Source: Kitasatospora viridis
GTDB lineage: Bacteria; Actinomycetota; Actinomycetes; Streptomycetales; Streptomycetaceae
Assembly: GCF_007829815.1 (NCBI RefSeq)
Contig: NZ_VIWT01000003.1
Coordinates: 186,001 to 250,000 of the forward strand
DNA length: 64,000 nt
Direction of reading: 5' to 3'
The translations under genes were made by a program, and so were the position numbers. Below the pieces are notes generated by a model. The model did not search any database. It saw only the letters and a program-made list of their open reading frames with translations, and was not told the origin of the DNA. This document shows, one piece after another, positions 9,527-18,315 of the stretch (position 1 is its first letter; every line of letters starts with the position of its first letter).

Positions 9527-11479
9527 TCAGTCGAGCGGACGGCAGAGCAGCGCGTCGGGGGTGTCGTGGTACTTCTGGCTGCTGGACCAGTTGAAGGCGA
9601 CGCCCGCCAGGTACTCGTCGGTGTCGCACTGGCCCTTGTAGTCGTACGGCGCCCAGTCGTAGCCGATCTGAGTGGGCGTCAGCGGCGGGTTGTCGCCGCG
9701 GTCCATCCAGACCACCCGGTTGCTGGTCCCGAGGTCCCCGGCGGCGGGCTCGCACATCACGCCGGTGAACGCGGTGTCCCACATGCTGTAGCCGGCCACG
9801 AAGGAGCCCTGCGGGCACTGGGCCTTCTCCCAGCCCGGGGCCCAGTCGTCGGTCGTGTACTTGGCGTCGGTGACGACCTCCCAGTCGCCGTCACCGGCCG
9901 CCGGCTGGTTGACGTCGGTGCACAGGCCGCGGTGCTTCTCCCGGCTCAGGCCGATCAGGCGCTCGCCGTCGGTGCAGGAGCCCTGGCGGTTGCCGGGGGT
10001 CTGGACCGGGTTGGCGAGGATGTACGCGGACTCGTTCTGGCTGCGGAAGTCGAGGTCGAGCATGTTCCAGTGGTCCGCCTTGGCCACCTTGCCGGTCTTG
10101 CCGGGCGCGTTGACCAGCTTGTTCCAGTCGGCGGCCCGCCAGTCCTGCTCCAGGCTGTGGGTCCGGTTGCCGTTGGCGTCGTAGGACAGCGCGGCCCAGT
10201 TGTCCTGCTGCTTGCCGTTGGCGTCGGTCCAGCCGACCAGCGGCCAGATCGCGAAGTCGGTGTCGCTGGCGGCGAGGATGTCGGTGAAGTTGTGGAACCA
10301 GGCCGGCTCCAGCGGGTCGCTCTCACCGGTTCCGGCCGCGCCGAACTCGCTCACCCAGACCGGCGCGGTGAAGTGCTCTCCCGACTGGGTGACGAACAGG
10401 GCCTCGTCGTTCACGAGTTGCTTGAGCTGGTCGACCGGGAACTTCTCGTACGGCCAGTCGTTGGTGTGGCCGGGCCCGCTGGCCACGCCGGTGTAGTTCG
10501 GGCCGATGTAGCCGTAGAAGTGGACCGACTCCACCAGCTTGTTCGACTTGATCAGCGTCGGGGACAGGTTGACCAGCGAGTGCAGCAGCGGCCGGCCGTA
10601 CTCCAGACCGTTCAGGGGGATGCCGTACCAGTTGATCCCCTCCATGATGATCAGCATGTCGGGGTCGTCCTGGAGGATCTTGTCCCCGGCCTCCTGGAAC
10701 GCGGCGTACTCGTCCTTGTCGTTGCCCCAGCCCCAGTTGGGGTCGTCCCAGGTGTCGCGGCGGACCTCGTTGCGCAGGTCGGCGCCGACCACCCGCTTGT
10801 TGTCCTTGTAGCGGTCGACCATGAACAGCCAGTCGTCCTCCCACTTCTGGGTGGACTGCCCGCTGTCCCAGCGCTCGTTGCCGTCCAGGCCGCAGCACCA
10901 GTGGTAGGTGGTGGTGTGGTCGTTGAGGACAACGGCGAACCCGTCTCCGGTGAGCGCCTTGACCACCGCGTCGTAGACCTCCAGCGGGGTCTTGCCCCGC
11001 AGCTGCGGGTTGGCCTTCACGGCCGAGTCCGGCACGGTGCTGTCGTCGTCGATCATCTCGTCGGCGTACGGCAGCCGGATGGTGTTCAGGCCCAGGCTGT
11101 GGAAGTCCGCCAGGATCTTGGCGATCGGCGCACGGTCGAGGCCGATCGGGATGTTGTTGGAGACCTCGCCCGCCTCGTTGTTGGCGGGGTCGGTCATGTC
11201 GCCACTGCCCTGGTAGTGGCTCTGCGAGCCGTCCCAGTTGCCGGCCTTCAGCTTGAACCGGTTGCCGCGCGCGTCGACGACGTACCGGCCCTGGGTGCTC
11301 AGCGGGGCCTGCCAGGAGGCGGCCAGTTGACGGCCCGTCAGCACGGTGGGGGCGGCGGAACCGGTCGAGGCGACGGCCACGCCGGCGCCGGGGGCGCCCG
11401 CCAGGATCAGCGCCGAGACCGCGACGAGCGCCGGCAGCAGGCGGGTCAGGCGTTTCCTTCTGAGCAGAACCAAGCTCAT
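9527..11479 (-). CDS. Secreted GH5 glycoside hydrolase, copy 1
   Basis: The start at ATG 11479 is supported by GGAGAG just upstream and an immediate signal peptide (650 aa). It has the same architecture as its downstream neighbour: a GH5 barrel with LRNEVRRD (Glu near 237) and VWVSEFGAAG (Glu near 377), YHWCCGLDGN, and a C-terminal region of Cys repeats ending in DALLCRPLD. The N-terminal 300 residues are nearly identical between the copies, whereas the region around the second catalytic Glu and the repeats differ more, suggesting divergence in substrate binding. It follows the transporter permease gene by 111 nt and is probably part of that operon. Confidence 0.9.
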   Translation of the reverse strand: MSLVLLRRKRLTRLLPALVAVSALILAGAPGAGVAVASTGSAAPTVLTGRQLAASWQAPLSTQGRYVVDARGNRFKLKAGNWDGSQSHYQGSGDMTDPANNEAGEVSNNIPIGLDRAPIAKILADFHSLGLNTIRLPYADEMIDDDSTVPDSAVKANPQLRGKTPLEVYDAVVKALTGDGFAVVLNDHTTTYHWCCGLDGNERWDSGQSTQKWEDDWLFMVDRYKDNKRVVGADLRNEVRRDTWDDPNWGWGNDKDEYAAFQEAGDKILQDDPDMLIIMEGINWYGIPLNGLEYGRPLLHSLVNLSPTLIKSNKLVESVHFYGYIGPNYTGVASGPGHTNDWPYEKFPVDQLKQLVNDEALFVTQSGEHFTAPVWVSEFGAAGTGESDPLEPAWFHNFTDILAASDTDFAIWPLVGWTDANGKQQDNWAALSYDANGNRTHSLEQDWRAADWNKLVNAPGKTGKVAKADHWNMLDLDFRSQNESAYILANPVQTPGNRQGSCTDGERLIGLSREKHRGLCTDVNQPAAGDGDWEVVTDAKYTTDDWAPGWEKAQCPQGSFVAGYSMWDTAFTGVMCEPAAGDLGTSNRVVWMDRGDNPPLTPTQIGYDWAPYDYKGQCDTDEYLAGVAFNWSSSQKYHDTPDALLCRPLD

Positions 11480-11531
11480 GGTCTTCTCTCCGGGGTGGGG
11501 ACGAGAGAGCGGATGGTCGGGGTGGTGCGGA

Positions 11532-11574
11532 CCGGACCGGTGGTCCGAGGTGGGGGCATGGGCCACCGGTCCGG
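11532..11574 (-). repeat. 12-bp inverted repeat upstream of GH5 copy 1 (duplicate element)
   Basis: Same perfect 12-bp arms and 19-nt loop as the element at 9442-9484. It begins 17 nt after the permease stop codon and about 53 nt before the GH5 start, so it could lower readthrough from the transporter genes into the enzyme genes. Confidence 0.7.
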
Positions 11575-11590
11575 CGCTTCTAGGGGCGGC

Positions 11591-12436
11591 TCAGCCCTTG
11601 AGGCCGCTGGTGGCGATGCCCTCGACGATGTAGCGCTGGGCGACGAGGAACATCACCACCAGCGGGGTGATCGTGACCACCGCTCCGGCGAACAGGCCGG
11701 GCAGGTTGATGGTCTGTGAGGTGAGGAAGGTGGAGAGCGCGATCTGGGCCGTCCAGGCGGACGGGTCCTGTCCGACCACCAGCGGCCACAGGAACGCGTT
11801 CCAGCTGTCGATGAAGGCCAGCGCGCCCAGCGAGGCGAGCATCGCCCCGGAGGAGGGCAGCGCGATCCGCCGGTAGAGGCCGAGCCAGCCGAGCCCGTCG
11901 AGCCGGCCGGCCTCCTCGATCTCGCTCGGGAACTGCAGGTAGAAGTTGCGGAAGAGCAGCACCGCGAACGGGTTGAACAGGCCGGGCGCGATGATGCCCC
12001 ACAGCGTGTTGATCCCGCCCAGCGCGCCGACCACCACGAAGGTCGGCACGAAGGTCACCGACCCGGGGATCATCAGCGTGGCGACCACCAGGGCCAGCAC
12101 CACCCCCCGCCCCGGCACCGGGATCCTGGCCAGGGCGTACCCGGCGGCGGAGGCCAGCAGGGTGGAGACCGGTGCGGTGATCCCGGCGATCACCAGCGAG
12201 TTGCCGAGCGCCTGGCCCATGTGCAGGGTCGGGTCGGAGAACAGCGCGGTGAAGTTCTCCCAGTGCATGCTGGTGGGCCACCAGGTCCAGTGCGGCGTGG
12301 TCAGGCCCTTGGTGTCCATCAGCGCGTTGCGCAGCATCAGGTAGAAGGGCGTCAGGAAAAGCACCGTCAGCAGCCCGGCCAGCAGCCCGCGCCCGGATCG
12401 GCGGGAGGCTCGGAACACGGTTCGCAGGGTCGTCAT
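11591..12436 (-). CDS. Sugar ABC transporter permease, MalG type
   Basis: Polytopic inner-membrane protein (281 aa) with the EAA loop EEAGRLDGLGWLGLYRRIALP that docks the ATPase, and six predicted hydrophobic segments. ATG 12436 lies 10 nt after AAGGAGG; a GTG at 12445 forms a 4-nt overlap with the upstream stop codon and is the alternative start. It pairs with the MalF-type permease next to it. No ATPase gene is in this locus, so energy probably comes from a shared ATPase such as MsiK, known to serve many Streptomyces sugar importers. Confidence 0.93.
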   Translation of the reverse strand: MTTLRTVFRASRRSGRGLLAGLLTVLFLTPFYLMLRNALMDTKGLTTPHWTWWPTSMHWENFTALFSDPTLHMGQALGNSLVIAGITAPVSTLLASAAGYALARIPVPGRGVVLALVVATLMIPGSVTFVPTFVVVGALGGINTLWGIIAPGLFNPFAVLLFRNFYLQFPSEIEEAGRLDGLGWLGLYRRIALPSSGAMLASLGALAFIDSWNAFLWPLVVGQDPSAWTAQIALSTFLTSQTINLPGLFAGAVVTITPLVVMFLVAQRYIVEGIATSGLKG

Positions 12437-12441
12437 CCCAC

Positions 12442-13434
12442 TCACCCCTCCTTCTTGCCGAAGCCGGTGATCCGGCCCTGGAGCAGGGTCACGCAGACGA
12501 TCAGCGCGGTGAGCAGGAAGGCGCCGGCCGAGCCGATGCCGTAGTCCTGGTCACCCATCGCGGTGTTGTAGAGGTAGACCAGCGGCGTCTGCACGGGGGC
12601 CGTGCCGGTGCCGCTGAGCCCGCTGCTGAAGAGGTTGTAGAACTCGTCGAAGGCCTGGAAGGCCGCGATGAACTGGAGCATCAGCACGGCCACCGAGGTG
12701 TTGCGCAGCAGCGGCAGGGTGATCCGGCGCAGCAGGCGCAGGCCGGTGGCGCCGTCGAGCGCGGCGGCCTCGTAGACGTCGCGCGGGATGCCCTGCAGGC
12801 CGGCCAGGAAGAGCACCATGTAGAAGCCGACCTGGAGCCAGAGCCGCAGGGTGACCAGCACGACCCAGTAGAGCGGGGGGTGCGTGCTCTGGATCCACGG
12901 CACGGCGGAGCTGCCGAACCAGCTGCCGATCATGTTGGCGATACCCGAGGGCAGGCCGTTGAACAGGCACATCTTCCAGAGCAGCGAGGCGGCGACGTAG
13001 GAGACCGCGGTCGGGATCAGGAAGGCGGTGCGCAGCACCGCCCGGCCGCGCCGGATCCGGTGCACCAGCAGGGCCAGGCCCAGCGAGGCGGCGAAGGTCA
13101 CCGGCACGATGAAGGCGGTGAACAGCAGGATCTGGACGAGCGAGCCGCGGAACGCGGGATCGGCCAGCAGCGTGCGGTAGTTGTCCAGCCCGACCCAGTG
13201 GCCCAGGGTGATGGTGCCGCGGGCCTGGCTGAGGCTGAGCAGGAAGCTCCAGCCGATCGCCAGGTACTTGAAGACGCCGAGGCCGAGCAGCATCGGACCG
13301 GTCAGCAGGGCGAAGGCGGCCCAGGCGCGCCGGTCCGTCCGGGGGCGGCGGGCCGGCTTCACCGTGGTCGGTGGCGGTGGCGGCGGCGGGTCGGTTCGCC
13401 CGCCGGGCCGGATCGCACGGGGTGCGGTCTTCAT
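12442..13434 (-). CDS. Sugar ABC transporter permease, MalF type
   Basis: A 330-aa membrane protein; the ATG at 13434 overlaps the stop codon of the binding-protein gene (ATGA), showing translational coupling. Hydrophobic segments begin near residue 40, and the EAA-like loop is EAAALDGATGLRLLRRITLP. The cytoplasmic N-terminus contains seven prolines in a row, which would need elongation factor P for smooth translation. It forms the translocation pore with the MalG-type partner downstream. Confidence 0.93.
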   Translation of the reverse strand: MKTAPRAIRPGGRTDPPPPPPPTTVKPARRPRTDRRAWAAFALLTGPMLLGLGVFKYLAIGWSFLLSLSQARGTITLGHWVGLDNYRTLLADPAFRGSLVQILLFTAFIVPVTFAASLGLALLVHRIRRGRAVLRTAFLIPTAVSYVAASLLWKMCLFNGLPSGIANMIGSWFGSSAVPWIQSTHPPLYWVVLVTLRLWLQVGFYMVLFLAGLQGIPRDVYEAAALDGATGLRLLRRITLPLLRNTSVAVLMLQFIAAFQAFDEFYNLFSSGLSGTGTAPVQTPLVYLYNTAMGDQDYGIGSAGAFLLTALIVCVTLLQGRITGFGKKEG

Positions 13435-14702
13435 CCCGCGAGCTGCTTGTCGATGTCGGCCTGGGCCTGCTGCGCCGCGTCGGCGAGCAGGGTGGCCGCG
13501 TCGCCGCCGGCGACGATCTTGGCGGCGGCGCCGCTGAACAGGTTGCCCACCGCGCTGTCCCAGGTGCCGGGGTTGCTGCGGCCGTACTTGGCGGCCAGCT
13601 GCACGGTGTCCTTGGCGGTGCCGGTGGCGAGCTTGTCGGCGGCGGCCGCAACGGAGTTGCGCGGCGGGATGTGGAAGCCGTAGCCCTCGGCCCAGTCCTT
13701 CTGCAGGTCGGTCTGCTCGACCCAGAGCCACTGGACGAACTTCTTGGCCGCGTCCACGTGGCGGCCCTTGGCGTTGACGCAGCTGGTCCAGCCGCCGACC
13801 CGGACCACGGGGGTGCCGCCGGCCTTGAAGGCGGGCCAGGGCAGCACGCCGAAGTCGTCGCCGAGCGAGCTCTTGACCTGCGGCATCGCCCACAGGCCGC
13901 ACCACTGCATCGGCACGACGTTCTGCAGCAGCGCCGACGGGTCCCACCAGTCGGTGGTGAAGCCGAGCTGGAGTGACTGGTCGTCGTGCAGCCGCTTGAG
14001 GCCGGCCACCGCCTCGACGGCCTGCGGGGAGGCGAAGACCGCCTTGCCGTTCTCGACCTGCCCGCCGCCGTTGGACAGCACGGCGAGGATCGGGGTGTCG
14101 CCCAGCCCGTCGTTGCCGACGAACAGGCCCTTGCCGTTCTTGGTGGTCAGCGCCTTCGCGGCGGCGACCAGCTCGTCGAAGGTCTGCGGCGGGTTGATCC
14201 CGGCCTTGGCCAGCGCGCTCTTGCGGTAGTAGAGCATCATGACGTCGTCGATCATCTTGACGCCGTAGCGCTTGCCCTGGACCGTGACGTAGTCGAGGTC
14301 GCCCTGGTTGAAGTCGCTCGCGGCGCTGCCGTAGACGTCGTCCAGCTCGGCGATCTGGCCGCGGCGGGCCATGCTCTCGCTGAAGTCGCCGATCTCGAAG
14401 ACGTCGGGCGCGGCCGTGGTGAGCAGCGAGGCGTTGAGCTTGCTGGTGTAGTCGCCCGGCACCCAGGTGACCTTGACCGCGATGTCCGGGTTGGCCTTGG
14501 TGAACGCGGTGGCGTAGCGCAGCGCGGCCTGCTGGGTGCCGGCCTCGCCGTAGGCGTGGTACCAGACGTTCAGGGTGGTCCGGGCGCCGCCGGAGGACCC
14601 GCCGGTGGGGTTCGTGCTGCAGCCGACCACGGCTCCGGCGACGACCATCAGCGTTCCGCCGAGGAAGCCTCTGCGGCTGAGGGGGGTTCTCTGTGCGCTC
14701 AT
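13431..14702 (-). CDS. Sugar-binding lipoprotein of an ABC importer (family 1)
   Basis: A 423-aa extracellular solute-binding protein. The N-terminus has SRRGFLGG, a twin-arginine motif, then a hydrophobic stretch and VVGCS, a lipobox, so it is likely a Tat-exported lipoprotein. The mature region shows the periplasmic-binding fold pattern NVWYHAYGEAGTQQAALRYA and a typical W-rich binding part (DWWDPSALLQNVVPMQW). It would capture oligosaccharides released by the secreted enzymes and pass them to the two permeases. It starts 51 nt after the ROK repressor gene. Confidence 0.93.
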   Translation of the reverse strand: MSAQRTPLSRRGFLGGTLMVVAGAVVGCSTNPTGGSSGGARTTLNVWYHAYGEAGTQQAALRYATAFTKANPDIAVKVTWVPGDYTSKLNASLLTTAAPDVFEIGDFSESMARRGQIAELDDVYGSAASDFNQGDLDYVTVQGKRYGVKMIDDVMMLYYRKSALAKAGINPPQTFDELVAAAKALTTKNGKGLFVGNDGLGDTPILAVLSNGGGQVENGKAVFASPQAVEAVAGLKRLHDDQSLQLGFTTDWWDPSALLQNVVPMQWCGLWAMPQVKSSLGDDFGVLPWPAFKAGGTPVVRVGGWTSCVNAKGRHVDAAKKFVQWLWVEQTDLQKDWAEGYGFHIPPRNSVAAAADKLATGTAKDTVQLAAKYGRSNPGTWDSAVGNLFSGAAAKIVAGGDAATLLADAAQQAQADIDKQLAG

Positions 14703-14753
14703 TGCGTGTCCTTGGTGCTGGGTGGAGGGGTGGGGAGTGGGGGTGACGGTTGG

Positions 14754-15911
14754 TCAGGGGAAGAGGGTCTGGATGGCGGTGATCGCTCCGCCGCGGGCCC
14801 ATTCCTCCCACGGCAGTGGCCGCAGGGTCAGCGGGCACTTCGCCGCGGCCTTGAAGCAGTGCGCCGTGTAGGCCTCCTCGATCTGGGCGCCGAAGAGGTC
14901 GAAGGTGTCGAGCCCCTCGCCGGTGACGACGACGCGTTCGGGTCCGAGCAGGCTCACCAGGGTGGCGATGCCGGTGCCGATGGCCCGGCCGGCCGCGGCG
15001 AAGACCTGCCGCGCGGCGGGGTTCCCGTCGCGGGCCAGCCGGACGGCGCCGGGGAAGGCGAGGTCCGGGTCGGCGACCGCGAGTCGGACGCCGGCCAGGA
15101 TCGCGCTGCTGGAGGCGATGGCCTCGACGCAGCCGACCGAGCCGCAGTGGCAGCGCGGGCCGGCGCGGTCGACGCAGATGTGGCCCAGCTCGCCGGCGAC
15201 GCCGTACGCCCCGGTGACCAGTTCGCCGTTGACGACCAGTCCGGAGCCGATGCCCGCGCCGATGGTGACCAGCGCGAAGTACTCGGTGCCGATCCCGTCG
15301 CCGAACCAGTGCTCGGTGACGGTCAGGGCCTTGACGTCGTTCTCGATGCTGACGGCCAGTCCGGTGGCGGCCGCGACGGTCGCGGCGAGCGGCACGTCCC
15401 GCCAGCCGGGGAGCACGGAGTAGCGCACCAGGCCGCGGTCGCGGTCCACGTCGCCGGAGACGGCGATCCCGAGTCGGCTGGTACGTTCCCTGAACTCCGG
15501 TTCGCTGTCAAGCAGTTCGTTGACCAGCTCGGCGATCAGCGCGCACACCGTGCGCGGATCGCGGGCGGTCAGCCGGCGCCGGCCGGTGACGCGCATCCGG
15601 GCCCGCAGGTCGCAGACCGTGCCGTAGAGCGCGTCGGCGCTGATCTTCACGCCGGCGAAGAACTCCCGGTCGGGGGTGACCGCCAGCGGGTTCACCGGGC
15701 GGCCGGCGCCGGGGGCGGTGCGCTCGGGCGGCAGCTCGTGCAGGTAGCCGCCCTGGAGGAGCGGCCGGGCGGCCTTGGTCACCGCGGTGGAGGACAGGCC
15801 GGTCCGGCGGGCCAGTTCGACCCGGCTGAGCGGGCTGACGGCCAGCAGCATGCTGAGGATCGCGGTTTCGGCCGGTGCGGTGACCAGCGGATGCGAGTGG
15901 CTCGGAAACAC
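14754..15911 (-). CDS. ROK-family transcriptional repressor of the glycan locus
   Basis: 385 aa. An N-terminal winged helix-turn-helix (LSRVELARRTGLSSTAVTKA, about residues 28-47) is fused to a ROK sugar-kinase-like domain with IGAGIGSGLVVNGELV, GELGHICVD and the zinc motif CHCGSVGCVE. Such proteins repress sugar genes until a sugar binds. The GTG start at 15911 has no ribosome binding site, and a promoter match ends 7 nt before it, suggesting a leaderless transcript. As the first gene of the leftward run it probably controls itself, the transporter and the enzymes, and perhaps the divergent GH36 gene. Confidence 0.93.
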   Translation of the reverse strand: MFPSHSHPLVTAPAETAILSMLLAVSPLSRVELARRTGLSSTAVTKAARPLLQGGYLHELPPERTAPGAGRPVNPLAVTPDREFFAGVKISADALYGTVCDLRARMRVTGRRRLTARDPRTVCALIAELVNELLDSEPEFRERTSRLGIAVSGDVDRDRGLVRYSVLPGWRDVPLAATVAAATGLAVSIENDVKALTVTEHWFGDGIGTEYFALVTIGAGIGSGLVVNGELVTGAYGVAGELGHICVDRAGPRCHCGSVGCVEAIASSSAILAGVRLAVADPDLAFPGAVRLARDGNPAARQVFAAAGRAIGTGIATLVSLLGPERVVVTGEGLDTFDLFGAQIEEAYTAHCFKAAAKCPLTLRPLPWEEWARGGAITAIQTLFP

Positions 15912-15917
15912 GGCGGC

Positions 15918-15947
15918 AACGTACTCTTAATTAAATAACTTTGTCCA
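15918..15947 (-). promoter_or_regulatory. Promoter and AT-rich operator candidate for the ROK operon
   Basis: On the minus strand TGGACA (15947-15942), an 18-nt spacer and TACGTT (15923-15918) resemble a housekeeping promoter. The +1 would fall at about 15911, the start codon itself. The spacer contains TTATTTAATTAA, a striking AT island in very GC-rich DNA with an 8-bp palindrome (TTAATTAA), a plausible ROK operator that would block polymerase. Confidence 0.55.
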
Positions 15948-15950
15948 GTA

Positions 15951-15979
15951 TTGATTTACCTCCGGGTCGGCCATAGGCT
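15951..15979 (+). promoter_or_regulatory. Promoter candidate for the GH36 alpha-galactosidase gene
   Basis: TTGATT (15951-15956), a 17-nt spacer and TAGGCT (15974-15979) fit a housekeeping sigma-factor promoter reading rightward. It sits directly beside the AT-rich island at 15925-15940, so one repressor could control both directions. Confidence 0.5.
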
Positions 15980-16045
15980 CTGGCCGCCTGCGCGGGCCGC
16001 TCTCATCGCAGTCGTCCGCCCCGATCGACCCCACGGGACCCACCA

Positions 16046-18163
16046 GTGCCTGCCACGCCCCCGTCCGTCTCCTTCGACCCCACCCGCGACCTCGGCGTCC
16101 TGCGGACACCGGGCAGTACCTACGCGCTGCGGATCGGAGCCGACGGCAGCCCCCGGCACCTCTACTGGGGAGCCCCGCTCGACCCGGACGAGCTCGCCGC
16201 GCTGCCCGCCGCCGACTCCCCCGCGGCGAGCAGCTTCGAGGCCGACCCGGCCCCCGACGAGCTCGCCCCGCAGACCGGCGCGCGGTTCGGACCGGCCGGC
16301 CTCCAGGTGCGGTTCGCGGACGGCACCCGCGGCGCCCAGTGGACCTTCGCCGGACACACCGTCAGCGGCGGCGAGCTGCGGCTGCGCCTCGCCGACCGCC
16401 ACTACCCGCTCACCGCCGACCTCTGCTACCGCCTGCGCCCCGGCAGCGACGTGATCGAGCGCTGGACCGAGCTCAACCACACCGGCGACGAGGGCAGCGG
16501 CCCGATCACCGTCGACCGGCTCGACTCGGCCTGCTGGACCGCACCCGCGCTGCCCGACCACCGGCTCAGCCACCTGGTGGGCGGCTGGAACAGCGAGTTC
16601 CAGCTGCACCGCGACCGCCTCCCGGTCGCCGAGACCGTGCTCACCAGCCGGCGCGGCCTCACCAGCCACCACGCCAACCCCTGGCTCGCCCTGGACGACG
16701 GCACCGCCACCGAGGAGCACGGCCAGGTCTGGAGCACCGCCCTGGCCTGGAGCGGCAGTTGGCGGATCACCGTGCACCGCGACCCGGTCGGCCGGACCAC
16801 CTGGACCGGCGGCTTCGGCCACGAGGGCCTCAGCTGGACCCTGCAGCCCGGCGAGACCCTGCACACCCCGGTCTTCGCCGGCCTGCACACCACCGGCGGC
16901 TTCGGCGCCGCCAGCCGCGCCTGGCACCAGCACCTGCGCACCGCCGTGCTGCCCGAGCCGGACCGGGACCGACCCGTGGCCTACAACTCCTGGGAGGCCA
17001 CCGGCTTCGACGTCGACCTGCTCGGCCAGGTGCGGCTGGCCCGCCTCGCCGCCCGCGCGGGCGCCGAGCTCTTCGTGCTGGACGACGGCTGGTTCGGCGC
17101 GCGCACCAGCGACCGGGCCGGCCTCGGCGACTGGACGCCCCGGCCGGCGGCCTTCCCCGACGGGCTGCGCCCGCTGGCCGACGAGGTGCACCGCCTGGGC
17201 ATGGCCTTCGGCCTCTGGGTGGAGCCCGAGATGGTCAACCGCGACAGCGACCTGTTCCGCGCCCACCCCGACTGGGTGGTCCACACCCCGACCCGGGACG
17301 CCACCGAGCTGCGCAACCAGCTGATGCTCAACTTCGCCCGGCCCGAGGTGGAGGCGTGGGCGCAGCACACCCTGGACCACCTGGTGCGCGAGCACCGGGT
17401 CGACTGGCTGAAGTGGGACGCCAACCGGGTGGTCACCGAGGCCGGCTGGCCCGGCCACCCCGACCCCGACCGGCTCTGGATCGAGCACGTGCGCGCCGTG
17501 CACCGGGTGATGGACCGGCTGCGTGGCGACCACCCCGGCCTGCGGATCGAGGCCTGCGCGGGCGGCGGCGGCCGGGTCGACCTGGCCGTGCTGGCCCGCA
17601 CCGACCAGGCCTGGACCTCCGACAACACCGACCCGGTCGACCGGCTCGCCATCCAGCACGGCTTCAGCCAGCTCTACCCCGCCCAGGCCATGGCGGCCTG
17701 GGTCACCGACAGCCCCAACGTGACCACCGGCCGCGCCACCCCGCTGCGCTTCCGCGCCCACGTCGCCATGGCCGGCGCGCTCGGCCTGGGCGGCGACCTG
17801 ACCCACTGGAGCGAGCAGGAGCTCGCCGAGACCGCCGACCTGGTCGCCCGCTACAAGGAGATCCGCCCGCTGGTGCAGCGCGGACGCCAGTACCGGCTGA
17901 CCGGCCCCGGCGGGGTCACCGCCGTGCACCACGCCGCCGCGGACGGCGGCGAGCACGCGGTGCTCATCTGGCGCCCCGTCACCCGCTTCGGCCACCCCGC
18001 CGCCGAACTCCCGCTGCCCGCCCTGGATCCGACCGCCCGTTACCTCGACCTGGAGACCGGCACCACCCACGCCGGCGCCCTGCTGGTGCGCCGGGGCATC
18101 GACCCGCGACTGCCCGCCGGCGACTACGCCAGCTCCCTGATCCGGCTGCGCCGGACCGACTGA
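16046..18163 (+). CDS. GH36 alpha-galactosidase
   Basis: 705 aa, the usual GH36 length. An N-terminal beta-sandwich is followed by the catalytic barrel with FVLDDGWFGAR, GLWVEPEMVNRDSDL, WLKWDANR with nucleophile Asp458, and CAGGGGRVDL...TSDNTDP with acid/base Asp526. No signal peptide is seen, so it should remove alpha-galactose from imported oligosaccharides such as galactomannan or raffinose-type sugars. The GTG start at 16046 has only a weak upstream GGGA. It is divergent from the ROK repressor gene and probably under its control. Confidence 0.95.
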   Translation: MPATPPSVSFDPTRDLGVLRTPGSTYALRIGADGSPRHLYWGAPLDPDELAALPAADSPAASSFEADPAPDELAPQTGARFGPAGLQVRFADGTRGAQWTFAGHTVSGGELRLRLADRHYPLTADLCYRLRPGSDVIERWTELNHTGDEGSGPITVDRLDSACWTAPALPDHRLSHLVGGWNSEFQLHRDRLPVAETVLTSRRGLTSHHANPWLALDDGTATEEHGQVWSTALAWSGSWRITVHRDPVGRTTWTGGFGHEGLSWTLQPGETLHTPVFAGLHTTGGFGAASRAWHQHLRTAVLPEPDRDRPVAYNSWEATGFDVDLLGQVRLARLAARAGAELFVLDDGWFGARTSDRAGLGDWTPRPAAFPDGLRPLADEVHRLGMAFGLWVEPEMVNRDSDLFRAHPDWVVHTPTRDATELRNQLMLNFARPEVEAWAQHTLDHLVREHRVDWLKWDANRVVTEAGWPGHPDPDRLWIEHVRAVHRVMDRLRGDHPGLRIEACAGGGGRVDLAVLARTDQAWTSDNTDPVDRLAIQHGFSQLYPAQAMAAWVTDSPNVTTGRATPLRFRAHVAMAGALGLGGDLTHWSEQELAETADLVARYKEIRPLVQRGRQYRLTGPGGVTAVHHAAADGGEHAVLIWRPVTRFGHPAAELPLPALDPTARYLDLETGTTHAGALLVRRGIDPRLPAGDYASSLIRLRRTD

Positions 18164-18315
18164 CCCGCCCCGCTGGAACCGCGCCGATGCCTGCGTCCCG
18201 GTCATCGGCATCGACGACGCCCAGGGCCCCGGGCGTCACCATCGATCCGCGCCGGACACCGGACGGCCGAGCCCCGCGCCCGCCCGTCCCTCCCTCCAGC
18301 TCAGAAGGCCACTCA

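Noticed and set aside
5711..11719. A 2002-codon open frame on the plus strand
   Set aside because: It lies antisense to the GH35 and both GH5 genes, has the Val/Gly/Leu-rich composition of GC-rich antisense frames and no ribosome binding site or domain.
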